DNA of 64,000 bases from Notolepis coatsorum (GCA_963971535.1 OZ020588.1:120077005-120141004); one strand, 5' to 3'. Positions 12,208 through 22,886 are shown, numbered from the stretch's first letter. The notes: generated from the sequence alone by a model not told the origin. Translations and numbers: made by a program.

Positions 12208-12455
12208 TTAACAATTGTGTGTATTGAGCCGTACTGTATTGTACCCATTCTGCAATCTGTTAATACAATTTGCATTCAATCAATCAATCTGCACGGTGAT
12301 TGATTGAATGAAAATTTTATTAACAGATTGCAGAATGGGTACAATACAGTACGGCTCAATACACACAATTGTTAAGGGGATGCAGACCAGAGAAAGACTT
12401 TCGTCTTGTTTACATCAGGGTCCCCCATTTTCAATTCATAATGAATTGTAAGTAA
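12208..12455. repeat. two LINE 3' tails in tail-to-tail orientation
   Basis: A plus-strand LINE 3' end (12208 to about 12289) meets a minus-strand copy of the same tail (about 12298-12455), with only a few bases between. The result is an inverted repeat with arms of about 78 bp. The tail family is the one ending the LINE at 28811-28954 (attgcagaatgggtac core and repeated attg/caat). Other copies lie at 15113-15183, 20272-20390, 34385-34452 and 34545-34663. Confidence 0.85.
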
Positions 12456-12898
12456 GGGTGCAACTTGCTCAGTGCAATCCATTCTTTGTGGATCTAGCCC
12501 TGAGTACTTACAAGTACTTAAGTAGGCCTACAGTTTTTTAAAGCAAATATCTGTACTCTTTACACCACTACATTTCTAACAGTGTCATTACTGGTGTGTA
12601 GTTTCATCCATGTCAAAAGCCAAAGCAACAGGAAGCAATCTATTAAACCAATCAGACCAGCGTAGACCTTCCGACCTTTGAAGCAGAATTCCTGTGCAGG
12701 CCTAACGCCAAGGGACTGCATGCTGCACCCGCACATGTTAAGTTGTTCCCTCATCCTTATTGTTTGGTTTAGTTATCTCCCTTAGTTGGTTAATGTTTGT
12801 ACAGGTTTACATTCATGATGCACATACATACACAATTTCTATTTCACATAATGACACATGACATGACACATAGATTTGCGTACCGATATCATATCCAG
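12456..12898. other. no gene or named repeat seen
   Basis: Mixed-composition sequence with no coding frame, inverted repeat or tandem array that I can support. Confidence 0.5.
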
Positions 12899-12915
12899 CT
12901 GCACCGGTCCATCTT

Positions 12916-13358
12916 TTTTTTTCTTTTTTTCTCCATTTTCCTCCGATTTTTCTCCCATCCCAATGTTAGTCGTATGCCAATTCCCAATCCCCTTCCTGGT
13001 TGCTGCGCACTTACCCCCCACAGTCAGATCATCTGGGAGAGTGGAGGCTATCACGTGCTTCCTCCGACACACGTCCAGCCAATCAACCGCTTCTTTTCAC
13101 CTGGCAGCGCGGATCCTCCCTGAGAGGGCGTAGCGTGTGTTAGGATCACACTATCCCACTCAGGTCCTATCCTCGCTTAGCAGGCGCCCCGACCGAACTG
13201 TAGGAGTCGCTGTTTACAACGACCCGGACCCACCCCGCCAGCTTCTCCCACCCTCTAATACAGCCAATTGTATTAGTGTGAACGGCCAGCCAAGCTGGTG
13301 ACAACCACAGCTCCGGGGTTGGTGACGAACGCAATCTCCGCTACGCCACCTAACCGCT
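12916..13358 (-). mobile_element. tRNA-derived SINE
   Basis: Minus-strand copy of a roughly 450-500 bp tRNA-derived SINE, flanked by a 17-bp target duplication starting ctgcaccggtccatc (12899-12915 and 13359-13375). Its A-rich tail is at the left. The family's other copies are at 36665-37143, 50453-50925 and 62485-62980. The body includes the shared cagcgactcctacagttcgg region and ends in the repeated gggatgggagaaaa segment. Confidence 0.9.
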
Positions 13359-13373
13359 CTGCACCGGTCCATC

Positions 13374-13680
13374 TTAACCCTTTATCTGCCACAGATTATT
13401 CTGATCTTAATCCACTCTCTGCCACCACTATAAGTCTATGGAGATGTTCCCCTTCTTTGCAGGGCTATAACTTTTTAAATTGTATTGCTAAATTGACATT
13501 ACTATGGCCCATTCAACGTCAAGTATCTATCGTTTAGGATGTAGCAATGTTCTACTTTTTCATTCACATATTCATACTAAAATACGGTCTAAAGTATAAA
13601 TATGTTTTTATCGTTTTCTGCAGCATTCTGCAGAACGCAAGTTATAGCCCTAAATACATATGTGCCTAGCCGTGGATAGG
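13374..13680 (-). mobile_element. TTAA-type relic, third family, one end
   Basis: Begins TTAACCCTTTATCTGCCAC and continues with sequence shared (inverted) with 35860-36084, 50230-50440 and about 58000-58240. The end is piggyBac-like. The other terminus could not be placed. The SINE inserted next to its TTAA. Confidence 0.55.
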
Positions 13681-14109
13681 AGGGACTTGTTGAGGCAACG
13701 TAAATTTTTACATATTGTGAAAGTACAGATTCATACCTTAAAAATAAGCCATCACTTGAACATTTTGGTGGGATACTTTTCAAGCTACTTCCTATGAATC
13801 ATGGTGATATCAGAAAACGCATTCAGAGATGAATGGCCTTCGAACTTTGTGGAGTTTCACACCTGTGAGTTAATCAACTACAACCCTACCCAGAATGCAT
13901 TGTATTCCATGGCCCCCCTCTCTCTATGGGGACATTAACACCTTGCATCAAGCTCTTTTGTTATGTCAATTTGTTGGAAGCCTCACATAAGCCATGTAAT
14001 GTTGGGGGTCAAGGTATTGGCTGAACCAGGATGGAAAGGCTACATCAAAATAAAATGGGGGACCCTAATAATAAACAAGACAAATCAAGTTTCAAGATTT
14101 TATTATCAT
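13681..14109. other. unassigned, with a decayed LINE-tail piece
   Basis: Mostly nothing recognisable. Positions 14056-14092 resemble the LINE-tail segment at 28829-28865 (ggggaccct...aaacaagac). Confidence 0.4.
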
Positions 14110-14310
14110 TTAAAATAACACGAGAAGAATTTCGTCTGCGTTGTCTTCTGCTTCTGAACCAGAATCTGAGTTTTTTTCTGGATCTTTGTTATCCGGCTCC
14201 ATGAAATCCGCGATGAATGTTCCCAGTGCGCGTTCGTCTTCAACACAGTGTGCTCCGAAGTGAGCAAACCGGTTTAATGCTTCGGCAACGGCTCTCGCTG
14301 TAGTCTCCAT
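14110..14310 (-). CDS. small hypothetical protein, 66 aa
   Basis: A minus-strand frame of 66 codons. Its ATG sits in a strong Kozak context (caccATGg) and an AATAAA lies within about 10 nt after the stop. The product begins METTARAVAEALNRF and ends in an acidic tail (NSDSGSEAEDNADEI) followed by LLVLF. No domain is recognised. It lies just outside the TTAA relic starting at 14371. It may be a terminal exon or a fragment of an unrecognised transposon gene, or chance. There is no evidence of expression. Confidence 0.35.
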   Translation of the reverse strand: METTARAVAEALNRFAHFGAHCVEDERALGTFIADFMEPDNKDPEKNSDSGSEAEDNADEILLVLF

Positions 14311-15112
14311 GGTGACTGTCAAGCAGAGCACTGTCTGCTCGCTGTTTAATACCCATCAATGGCAATCAACTTAACACTTTCAGTGCCACCAGGTGGCGCC
14401 AGAGTTAGCACTTGAATGCCACCATCCACTTTAATGTTAACGTTAATATCGCCTAATCTATGTTTTAAATTATGGCTATGTGTCTAATCTGCCCGTCGCT
14501 TATCAAAGAATCATTTTCCAGTCAGTGCTGTCAAGGCAGATTGGTTTTTTATCGCTTCATTTCCGTTTGAGAGCATTTTGAAAAGCACCCGTTTTGAGGT
14601 AAAAAACAGCCCATTCTGGGCCATTCTGTGATAATCGTCTTTTACTGGAATATTCCAGAACGTTGATATTTGTCGGCCTATTTATGAATCGTTTTCAAAT
14701 AAACGCTAGATGATCAATATTATACATACACGCACGCCCATTCGAGCCGCGCGCTGATAATAGCCGTGTTCATTTCCTCATGGATTTTACAGTGAAACCG
14801 ATAGAGGACATTTCACAAAACAGCTTATATCTTCATCAAAATGAGTCTGATTATCCTAACACTGATAACATAGATTCCTTACCTGACATCAGGGCCCTAT
14901 TCCCCGTACCTGGTTCAACTAAGTCGATCAAGAGTCCCATTATCCAGATTCAATTAACCCGATGTTTGAATCCGGGATTTTCCTGTTCCTCGAAGGTGGA
15001 TTCAGTCTCGTTCATTTGAACCAGACTTGAGACTCAGGATAATTGCGCGCGCCCGCCTCAGCTGAAAAGACAGCAAGTGTCGATAGCAGAAATCCTGATT
15101 TTCTAACGGCAT

Positions 15113-15183
15113 TGATTGATTGATTGATTTAAAACTTTATTAACAGATTGCAGAATGGGTAGAATGCAGTACGGCTCAATAGC
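15113..15183 (-). repeat. LINE 3' tail fragment
   Basis: The (attg)n start and the attgcagaatgggtag core match the tail family described at 12208-12455. Confidence 0.85.
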
Positions 15184-16718
15184 CTCGCCGACAAGTTAAA
15201 TGCATAATCTATAGGCTAATTTTAAATCCCTCATTACCCCAATCAATCAGATTATATTTCTTTAAACGTACCTGCTGGCAGTATAGGCTTATGGAATGAA
15301 TAATCAAATGAGATCTTGCTAGCGAAAATAATTAGTTCAGCTCTTTCAGAATAACGATAAAAACAAGCCCAAATGGTATATCTAATTGATACGAATTATA
15401 TCATGAGGATATCTGTATGTGCTTAGGTATTATGTACTATATAAATACATGGTTTCCAAAGAGAGGCTTGGAGGAAGGCTTGCAGTTACACTATTAATCA
15501 GGTTTTAATCTGTTTCGGACCTAATCCATACATGCATTGAATTGATTACCATTTGGTTTATACCAGTGACACCTCATGTTCATCATCAGATAACAGTGCT
15601 TGAAAAGATAAATGCATTTTCTCAAATTCATTCATCAAAAACATCAAAGGCTCATTAAATTTATCAAGTCACGTCACGTCATCAAATCCATCAAACAGCG
15701 CATCTCCTCATATATTTTAATCCCAGTTACAATATCACAATAACGTGTGACACTGTCACAGTGATACAATTAAATACTCCACAGATTTCTCATAATTCAT
15801 ATCCACAATCCGCGCATAGACGCTTCAGCTTGAATGAAACGCATCCGGGTGCTCCGTTAAGCAAATACACAGCGAAGAATATTAAACTAATCAGAGCCAA
15901 ACACCCGATAGGTTTCATTCATTAAAAATATCCCAGCGGGATTCACATTTGCAATGATCCGTTTAGTCCGTTATTAAAATAACTGTGTGTGTCGCGACTC
16001 GCGAGCGCCGTATCCGTATAAATATGACGTGCATTATATAGGACAAAGTAAATTCATAGGCTGAATATGATTTATTATCAGCGTTACTGTAGACCTATTA
16101 TTTTACATTTCAAACGAAGCACAAAAACATAATTCAGAATGGCATAATGGGATCTAGACTGTGAGAAATATTTCAGGAAGGGAGCTGGGATTTCTTTGCG
16201 GGGGCGTGGCCATAGTTCATCCAGCTAACTGAACCAGTGGAGGTTTCTCTATGACAACACGTGAAACACAAATTCACTCATAATTCATAATTATTATTAA
16301 TTTACATATATATATATACATTTATTTTATTTATATATATATAAAAAAAATATTTTTTTTATTATTATTATTTTATATTTTTTTATTAGAAAAGTTTTCC
16401 TCTGTAAAAAAAATGCCAGTGAATTTTTTCTTTTAAAAAAATGGCCAAAATTGACAGCTCTGAGCAGGCCTGCACTGCAGTAATGACTGCAGTAATTATT
16501 CGTGAAGAAAACTTCACAGGTGTGACCCAATGTTATATAAATAATAAATAACAGCCAATCGAAATAGGCTATTAACTTCGTCTAAGCACGGTCTGTGCAG
16601 TTAAACTCTCGCCATTGAATGGAGGATTGAATGATTGACAGCCCTTGCCATCCAATACATGGAGGTTGAATATGATTGGCAGCCTTGCAAATCCAAACAG
16701 AGATTGCTGCATTGCAAA

Positions 16719-16957
16719 GTCAAAACGGGTCCATCTGCAGGTTAGGTTTAGCTCTGGCCAATCTCAAGTTTCTCAAGTTTCTTTATTAGTTGTCATACAG
16801 AAGTACAGAATACTTTTATACAAAATGTAACTGAAATAAGCATTTTGTATAAAAGTATTCTGTACTTCTGTATGACAACTAATAAAGAAACTTGAGAAAC
16901 TTGAGATTGGCCAGAGCTAAACCTAACCTCCGACCCTGCAGATGGACCCATTTTGAC
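16719..16957. repeat. fold-back of inverted LINE 3' ends inside the hAT
   Basis: Arms of about 100 bp (from gtcaaaacgggtcca to the matching tggacccattttgac) separated by a short spacer. Each arm contains the L2-type LINE terminus (ttgtataaaagtattctg...). The copy in the second hAT has a shortened right arm (about 42948-43115). Confidence 0.9.
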
Positions 16958-17091
16958 TGTTTGAAAGAGCAAGGAAGTAGTTTAGTTGTTGTTTAGTAGA
17001 AGTAAGCTGTACAGCTATAACAAGTAAAGTCAGGCTAAATTAAACTTTGCGCCAACATTAGGACCGAAGTATAAACCAGCAACTGAGCAAC

Positions 17092-17144
17092 ATGAAGAAG
17101 TGGACTTATGCATCTGGATCAGAAAAAACGTTTTGGATGAAAAA
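17092..17144 (+). pseudogene. hAT transposase first-exon remnant
   Basis: ATG followed by 17 codons, MKKWTYASGSEKTFWMK, then a donor GTAAGT at 17145. The M-K-(K/R)-x-Y-x-S-G-x-x-K pattern resembles the N-terminus of hAT transposases with TTF-type zinc fingers. The other hAT copy keeps the same exon (MKKWTYASGSEKKLWMK) and donor. No downstream exon is visible in either copy, so this is the stub of the parental gene. Confidence 0.6.
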
Positions 17145-17384
17145 GTAAGTAGGCTAGTGTTTGTAAAAGCTTGTATGCTAACAGTAGCTAGCCAGTTTAG
17201 CCTACATCACAATGATAATCACCAAGCTAACTTACTGTACATACTGTAGGGCTGGGCAATTAATCAAAACAGAATCGCGATATCGATTCATAGACCTATG
17301 CAATCTCATTTCTAAGTTATGACTATTTTTTTTTATTAAATTTTTTTTTTTTTTTTTTTTTACTTTTTAAATTATTTTATCTGG

Positions 17385-17790
17385 GTTGAACATGATTTGT
17401 GGAACTCCCTCTGGTGTTGTGGTCGTGGTATTCACTGACCTTTGGGAAGTATTCCGACATGCACATGGGTATCTTAGTGGTGTAGTGTATCTTGTAGACC
17501 AGGCCCATTGCAAGTTGCTGTACTCTGTCGTCTACTCTCTAAGCCATCCTAGGTTGTCAAAGTGGGCAGGGGTGAGGTGGGTTTTAGGAGTAAGGTCAAG
17601 CAGTAGTCTGACCAGTTTGTTTTGTGATGTTTGTAATCTTGTTTTTAGTGCCTTTGAGGTGCTTTGGTACCATGAGGTGCAAGCATAGTCGTAGTACCCT
17701 TGAATGAGTGCTCCTGTTAGAGTCTTCAAGGTATTCTTGTTTACCAGAGAGGAGATCCGGTACAGGAATCTAGTTCGTTGGTTGACTTAG
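17385..17790 (-). pseudogene. LINE reverse transcriptase fragment within the hAT
   Basis: A reverse-strand piece whose translation (TGALIQGYYDYACTSWYQST, KALKTRLQTSQNKLVRLLLD) matches the C-terminal part of the LINE RT at 27460-28430. The same piece is in the second hAT (43524-43930), so it was already present when the two copies diverged. Confidence 0.9.
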
Positions 17791-17876
17791 TTGTATTACA
17801 TTGGATCCCATTTTGTCACAGGAATGATTTGCCTCTATAGGATGGAACCCAGGTAGGGAATTTCATCTTTCCTTTT

Positions 17877-17945
17877 AAGATAAGATAAGATATTCCTTTA
17901 TTGCTCCCCTTGGGGAAATTCAGGCATCATAGCAGCATGGGGGAA
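17877..17945 (-). repeat. LINE 3' end (TTTATTGATCCCC type)
   Basis: aagataagatattcctttatt followed by a gggaaattcagg segment is the reverse complement of the 3' end seen at 26250-26308. The second hAT carries it at 44023-44095. Confidence 0.85.
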
Positions 17946-18324
17946 GGGGGGGGGGGTACAGGTAGTGAAAACAACACAAGCAGTGTAAACAAATAGGTCA
18001 ATATAATTTACTATCTAACTAACTGAAATATATTTTCACAGTGTCACATAAGGTGCAGTATGCATAAGGTAGTGTTATAATTTACTATCTAACTAACTGA
18101 AATATACATTATTCATTATTCACAGTATCACAGTATCCACATAAGGTGCAGTATGCCTAAGGTAGTGTAAGTTGTCCTCCTTGGGTTCCTATAAGTCCCA
18201 GGTCGATGTCTGGCAGCAGTTGCTGCCCACTGTTGTGGAGCCTGATGGCCGTTGGTATGAAGGACTGTCCGAGGCGGTTAGTTGAGTGTCGGGGGGGTAT
18301 GAGTCTGTGGCTTCCTTGTCACCT

Positions 18325-18526
18325 TCACCTAATATGTTTTGATCTGGTCAGGTGCGCTGTCACCTAAAATGTTTTGATCTGATCAGGTGCGCTGTCACCT
18401 AATATGTTTTGATCTGGTCAGGTGGGCTGTCACCTAATATGATTTCATCTGGTCAGGTGCGCTGTCGCCTAATATGATTTCATCTGGTCAGGTGCGCTGT
18501 CACCTAATGTTAATATGTTTTCATCT
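18325..18526 (+). repeat. 35-bp minisatellite in hAT copy 1
   Basis: About five full units plus a partial one, core gtcacctaatatgttttgat then ctggtcaggtgcgct. The sister array at 44455-44694 has one unit more. Confidence 0.9.
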
Positions 18527-19330
18527 GTGTCCACTGACCACTGACACACAGTGGGGGATGTTTTAAAAATATAATTTAATATATAATATAATATAATAAT
18601 TTGTGCTTCACCTAAAAATTTGGTCAGCAGCCTCCACTGAACTGAACTTAACCCTGCCCTCGACCAGGTTCAAACTTTTTGATCTGTTGTCATAGTGATT
18701 TAGACAATCGAGCGTCGGGGAATGGAAAGGTCTGGCTTAAGTCAAGCTATGCTGAAAATTATCCGGCTAACTCAGGTAGCCAGGTACGGGGAACGGGGCC
18801 CTGATGGTATCCAACTGGTATATTCCAATTCCTGATCACCATTCAAAAAAATCGATAAGTGTATAGATCTAACGTGTATACAGTAGAATTCATGATCCGC
18901 GGCGCTCAGAGGATCCATAATGAACTCTGGTAACCCCGGCTGCATCAGTGGTCTGGAAAATGTGGAGTACAGGATTTTTTTCCCCATCCATTTTCATTGA
19001 GTCCATTCCAAAATCCATGATGTCATCTGGGAGACGATAGGGGGCGCTTTTTTCCACATCTGATCGCCGGCGGCTCTTGGGTATACTAGGGTAGGCTCGC
19101 GTGATGCAATATGATTTTAGATCGCTAAAAAAAAAAAAAAATCCGAGAAATCTTGTGAGTGGCTTTCAACGTAACTATTATAAATCCGAGAAAACTTGTG
19201 AGTGGCAATCAAAGTGTTAATGACGTCACCGCCGTGGCTGCCTGACCAATAAGCATTTAGATGTAAATACATGTAGTGTGGTAGTGAAAGACACAACAAC
19301 AATAACAACAACAACTTAATTTTAACTTTA

Positions 19331-20271
19331 TTAACTCTTTCAGTGCCACGCCTGGTTTTCCGTTTTACCGCTTGAATGCCACCATCGGCGCCAATGTTAA
19401 CGTTAATATCGCCTAATCTATGTTTTAAATTATGGCTATGTGTCTAATCTGCCCATCGCATTATCAAAGACTATTTTCCAGTCAGTGCTGTGAAGACAGA
19501 TTGTTTTTTTATCGCGTCGTTTCCATTTCAGAGCAGTTAGAAAAGCCCCCGTTTTGATATAAAAAACAGCTCATTCTGGAGCATTCTATGAAAATCGTCT
19601 TTTAGTGGAATATTCCACAACGTTGATATTCGTCGGCCTTTTTATGAATCGTTTTCAAATAAACGCTAGATGATCAATATTATACGTGCACGCACGCACA
19701 TTACGGCCGCGCACTGATAATCGCCCAGTTGATTTCCTCTCGGACTTTTACAGTGAAACCGAAAGAAGACATTTCACAAAACAGCTTATAACTTCATCAA
19801 ACTTACTCCGATTATCCTACCACTGATAACACAGAGTCCTTACCTGACATCAGATGGTATCCAACTGGTATATTCCAATTCCTGATCACCATTCAAAAAA
19901 ATCGATAAGTGTATGGATCCAACGCGACACAGTAGATCTCTATGATCCGCGGGGATCTGAGGCTCCAGAATGAACTGTGGTAACCCCGGCTGGATCAGTG
20001 AACTGGAAAATGTGGAGTACCGGATTTTTTCCCCCATTCATTTTCATTGAGTCCATTCCAAAATCACTTATGTCATCTGGGAGACGACAGGGGGCGCTTT
20101 TTTCCACAGTGATCGTCGGCGCCCCTCGGCTATACTCGGGTAGGCTCGGGTGATGCAATAATTTTTCAGATCGCAAAAAAACAAAAAAAAAATCAGAGAA
20201 ATCTCGTGAGTGGCTAGCAACCACCTATAAAAAAACACGAGAAATCTCGTGAGTGGCACTGAAAGAGTTAA
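19331..20271 (-). mobile_element. TTAA-flanked piggyBac-like relic, first family, complete copy
   Basis: Terminal repeats TTAACTCTTTCAGTGCCAC at both ends (inverted), TTAA at 19331-19334 and 20268-20271. It is inserted exactly at a TTAA in a minus-strand LINE tail whose halves lie at about 19311-19330 and 20272-20390. It contains the conserved 49-nt exon at 19844-19892 (minus), reading MVIRNWNIPVGYHLMS, with a GTAAGG donor. It is a deletion derivative of a larger element. Confidence 0.88.
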
Positions 20272-20390
20272 CAGATTGCAGAATGGGTATACAGTACAGC
20301 TCAATACACACAATTGTTAAGAGGATGCAGACCAGAGAAAGACTTTCGTCTTGTTTACATCAGGGTCCCTCATTTTCAATTCATCAGGAT
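20272..20390 (-). repeat. LINE 3' tail, split by the TTAA relic
   Basis: Continues the tail that begins at about 19311 (actttattaa then cagattgcagaatgggt). Confidence 0.85.
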
Positions 20391-20881
20391 GGATGGTGGA
20401 TGGTGTGTGTGTGTCGCTATTTACATGGCTGCCTGACCAATAAGTGAAAACAACAACAACCTCTCTCGCTCCGATGAAAAGGAAGCATTGGTATCACTCC
20501 GCGTCCTGACCTGATAATGATGATAATGATAATTGTTACATAAGTTGTTTGTTATTTTCTTTGAGTTTCCCTATTGAATGAATTTACTTCTTATGCCATT
20601 AGGTTGCAATAAATGCACTCTAACAAAATTCGTTCGCTCATAAAATTCGTGACATTCTAAATGTGTTTTAATGGTGTTTAATTTAATGACACCCGCGTCC
20701 CGACTCGCGTTTTATGACGGCTGCCTTTTTTTTATATTTTTTATTTAGACACTGCGTTTGTCACAAGTTACGTTGCTTATAACTTATAACATTAAGATAG
20801 TGTATTAACATTGTTATTCTCTCTCTAAGAAAGGAGAGCGTGTGTCTGTGTGTGTTTCAACACCTCGATAAGTACCTGTGT
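20391..20881. other. no gene or named repeat seen
   Basis: A short similarity to 19231-19320 (ggctgcctgaccaataag) suggests old duplicated repeat DNA. Nothing else is supported. Confidence 0.4.
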
Positions 20882-21945
20882 CAGGGGTGTAAAAAGTACC
20901 CAGAAATTATACTTAAGTGAAAGTATGGGTACCGTCTCAAAATCTGACTCAAGTAAAAGTCAAAGTATCTGGCTAAAAACAGACTTGAGTAAAAGTAAAA
21001 AAGTCCTACTTTTAAATGTACTTAAGTACTAAAAAGTAAAAGTACATTTTTTTTCTGAAAGGGATAGACCAGGGGTCTCAAACTCATTCCATCGTGGGCC
21101 AAGTTTTTATTTTAACTATACATTGCACCAGGTGAGTTAGTTGAAGAGGTGAGCCAATTAGTGAAATCATCAGCTGGTGTTTAGGCAAGGCTGGAATGAA
21201 ACCAAGCATACACTCTGCCCACAATGGAATGTGTTCTGCGATAGACAATGCTGAAAATGAAAGAACAGAGGACACTTTTTTTGCATTAAAATTATTGAAT
21301 GCACTAACATGGACGGCATTCACATCACAGCATGAATAATATCACAATATTAAAAACAGAATGGTGTATCCTGAATAATATCACAATATTAACCACAGCA
21401 TACTGGATTATCCTGAATAATATCACAATATTAAAGGCAGAATACTGGAGTACCCTGAATAATATCACAATATTAAAGACAGAATACTGGAGTACCCTGA
21501 ATAATATCACGATATTAACCACAGCATAATGCAGATCTGACTGTCTATTCTTCTGATAGCAGGTGTTTAATCAAAGATCCCAGCTTTCTATTGTTGCACA
21601 AGGACCAATCAGCATGGGTATGGGCGGGTTCATTTTCCATTGATGGGGATTTGATTGGCTGTTTACCTGCGGTCGCAGGATTATTAACGTTAACGTTAGT
21701 TCGGCCAGATAAACAATTAAAATATACTAATTAAAATGGTTGGACCTGTGAGATTTGTACTTTGTACTTTGTAGGTCTGCATTTTAAATGTAAGGAGTAA
21801 AAAGTATATATTTTTTCTCTGAAATGTAATGGAGTAAAAGTACAAAGTATACAAACCTAATAATACTCGAGTAAAGTACAAATCCCCCAAAACAGTACTT
21901 AAGTATTGTAACGAAGTACAATTACTCAAGTACTTTACACCCCTG
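20882..21945. mobile_element. hAT-type MITE (CAGGGGTGTA ends) with nested pieces
   Basis: Inverted ends CAGGGGTGTAAAAAGTAC and GTACTTTACACCCCTG. The inner flanks are rich in aagtac/gtactt repeats. The flanking 8 bp match only partly. A second hAT-like terminus, caggggtctcaaactc, starts at 21070 without a visible partner, and a minisatellite lies at 21333-21530. No coding is seen. Confidence 0.75.
21333..21530. repeat. minisatellite, about 42-bp unit, five copies
   Basis: Each unit starts tgaataatatcacaatatta and ends near ctggagtaccc. Units are 39-42 bp. Open frames on both strands are a by-product of the unit length. Confidence 0.9.
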
Positions 21946-22229
21946 CCTGTACTTAATACGCGGACAGGCCACACCCAGCGAATAGCCCTCGCCTGTATTT
22001 TTTCCACAGTATGAGAGACAATACTTGTCGAACTATATAACAATAATTACCTCATTTACAAGTTGTATTTAAGTTTGCAAATAAGGGCAAATAAGGGAAC
22101 ACATTAATGACATTTCAAAGATGTAAAAAAAACAAGATTTCGATTTTTTGAAGAGCAAGAAAATTCATTTCCTGACACCTCTCTCTGCCCGAATCAAATC
22201 GGGTTTGGTCGCGTCGAGGCACATATTAG

Positions 22230-22886
22230 ATCATCAAATGTAGTTTGATACCGTTTGACCGTTTGAATTGTACAAGGTCCTACACGTCATGCCTCATCAT
22301 CTGCTGGTGACCGGAGGGGGGGGGGGGGGGGGTTATAAGTCCGTGGCCGACGTTAAATCATTTATTTAGTATGGGCGATATATATATCAGAGCAGATTAT
22401 AAGTTTAATAATAATCAAACACGCTGAAACTCACCGCAGCTTCCTCGTAGCGTTGGGCGATCAGCGTCGAGCAGAAAGTTCGCTATTATGGGATGTTGAT
22501 ATATGCGATCCATGTCCAGGTTGTATAATGCTATATACGTCCAAATCATGTTGTTTATCGAGTTATTGGCAACGGATCTCTATCCAGTGTGTCGAGCTGG
22601 AGTCCCGCTAGCGATAGCGAGTGGCCTGACGGAATATGGGTGAGCACCACTTTCGGCGCGTCACTTCCGGTTTTGGCGATTCGCCGATCGGCCACCAGAT
22701 GGCGGTCTTGAACCGTTGGAGAGTTGAGAGGAGATCAACAGCAAGTCTCAAGTCTCCGTGGGTGAAATATGATTGCCATCACAGATTTTTGAAATATTGA
22801 TCTCAAAGGCGCCTTACGGCGTCATTGGCAGATTACGCATGGCGAGCAATGACATGGTAACACGTTCTTGGCGAGAAAAGGGTTAA
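22230..22886 (-). mobile_element. TTAA-type relic, second family, copy A
   Basis: The 5' end (minus strand) is TTAACCCTTTTCTCGCC at 22886. It matches 57331-58287 in inverse orientation for several hundred bases. The distal end is not resolved; the left limit is approximate. It contains a poly-G run (22315-22332) and the 79-nt exon at 22435-22513. Confidence 0.65.
22435..22513 (-). pseudogene. transposase-like first exon, copy A
   Basis: 79 nt from ATG to a GTGAGT donor, reading MDRIYQHPIIANFLLDADR then PTLRGSCG. The copy at 57703-57781 has the same length, phase and donor and reads MVHQDQHPIIENCLLQADR then PTARGRYG. Conservation of HPII, LL-ADRPT and the donor in two diverged copies supports a real ancestral exon. 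No other transposase part is present. Confidence 0.6.

Larger units (their letters stand above)
16235..18639 (+). mobile_element. long non-autonomous hAT element, copy 1
   Basis: Starts CAGTGGAGG and ends CCTCCACTG, with a perfect 8-bp target duplication aactgaac (16227-16234 and 18640-18647), which is diagnostic of hAT. A second copy is at 42476-44790. In order it carries an A/T-rich left part, a fold-back made of inverted LINE 3' ends (16719-16957), a first-exon remnant (17092-17144), part of a LINE RT in reverse (about 17385-17790), another LINE 3' end (17877-17945) and a 35-bp minisatellite (18325-18526). No complete transposase is present, so mobilisation in trans is inferred. Confidence 0.93.
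14893..18800. mobile_element. PIF/Harbinger-type non-autonomous element holding a hAT insertion
   Basis: Terminal inverted repeats GGCCCTATTCCCCGTACC (left) and the reverse complement of GGTACGGGGAACGGGGCC (right), flanked by the 3-bp cag and ctg (CWG-type targets). Joining its flanks restores the sequence of the sister relics exactly. Its own sequence is about 1.5 kb; the rest is the hAT element at 16235-18639. It also holds a LINE tail at 15113-15183. No transposase coding is seen. The superfamily call rests on the GGGCC-type ends and 3-bp flank. Confidence 0.7.
14371..19220 (-). mobile_element. TTAA-flanked piggyBac-like relic, first family, split by nested insertions
   Basis: Bounded by TTAA at 14371-14374 and 19217-19220, with ends of the type TTAACACTTTCAGTGCCAC. 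Without the nested elements it is about 0.94 kb, like the neighbouring copy at 19331-20271. A Harbinger-type MITE (14893-18800), which itself holds a hAT element, is inserted exactly within its conserved 49-nt exon (14883-14892 and 18804-18842). TTAA target and terminal repeats point to the piggyBac superfamily. No full transposase is present. Confidence 0.8.

Noticed and set aside
18325-18526. CRISPR-like array
   Set aside because: Units are contiguous 35-bp repeats without unique spacers, inside a fish hAT element.
21325-21529. Open frames on both strands
   Set aside because: Product of the 42-bp tandem repeat, with no coding signature.
20882-21945. Exact 8-bp target duplication for the CAGGGGTGTA element
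   Set aside because: Flanks acctgtgt and cctgtact agree only in part, so the duplication is not claimed although the inverted ends are clear.
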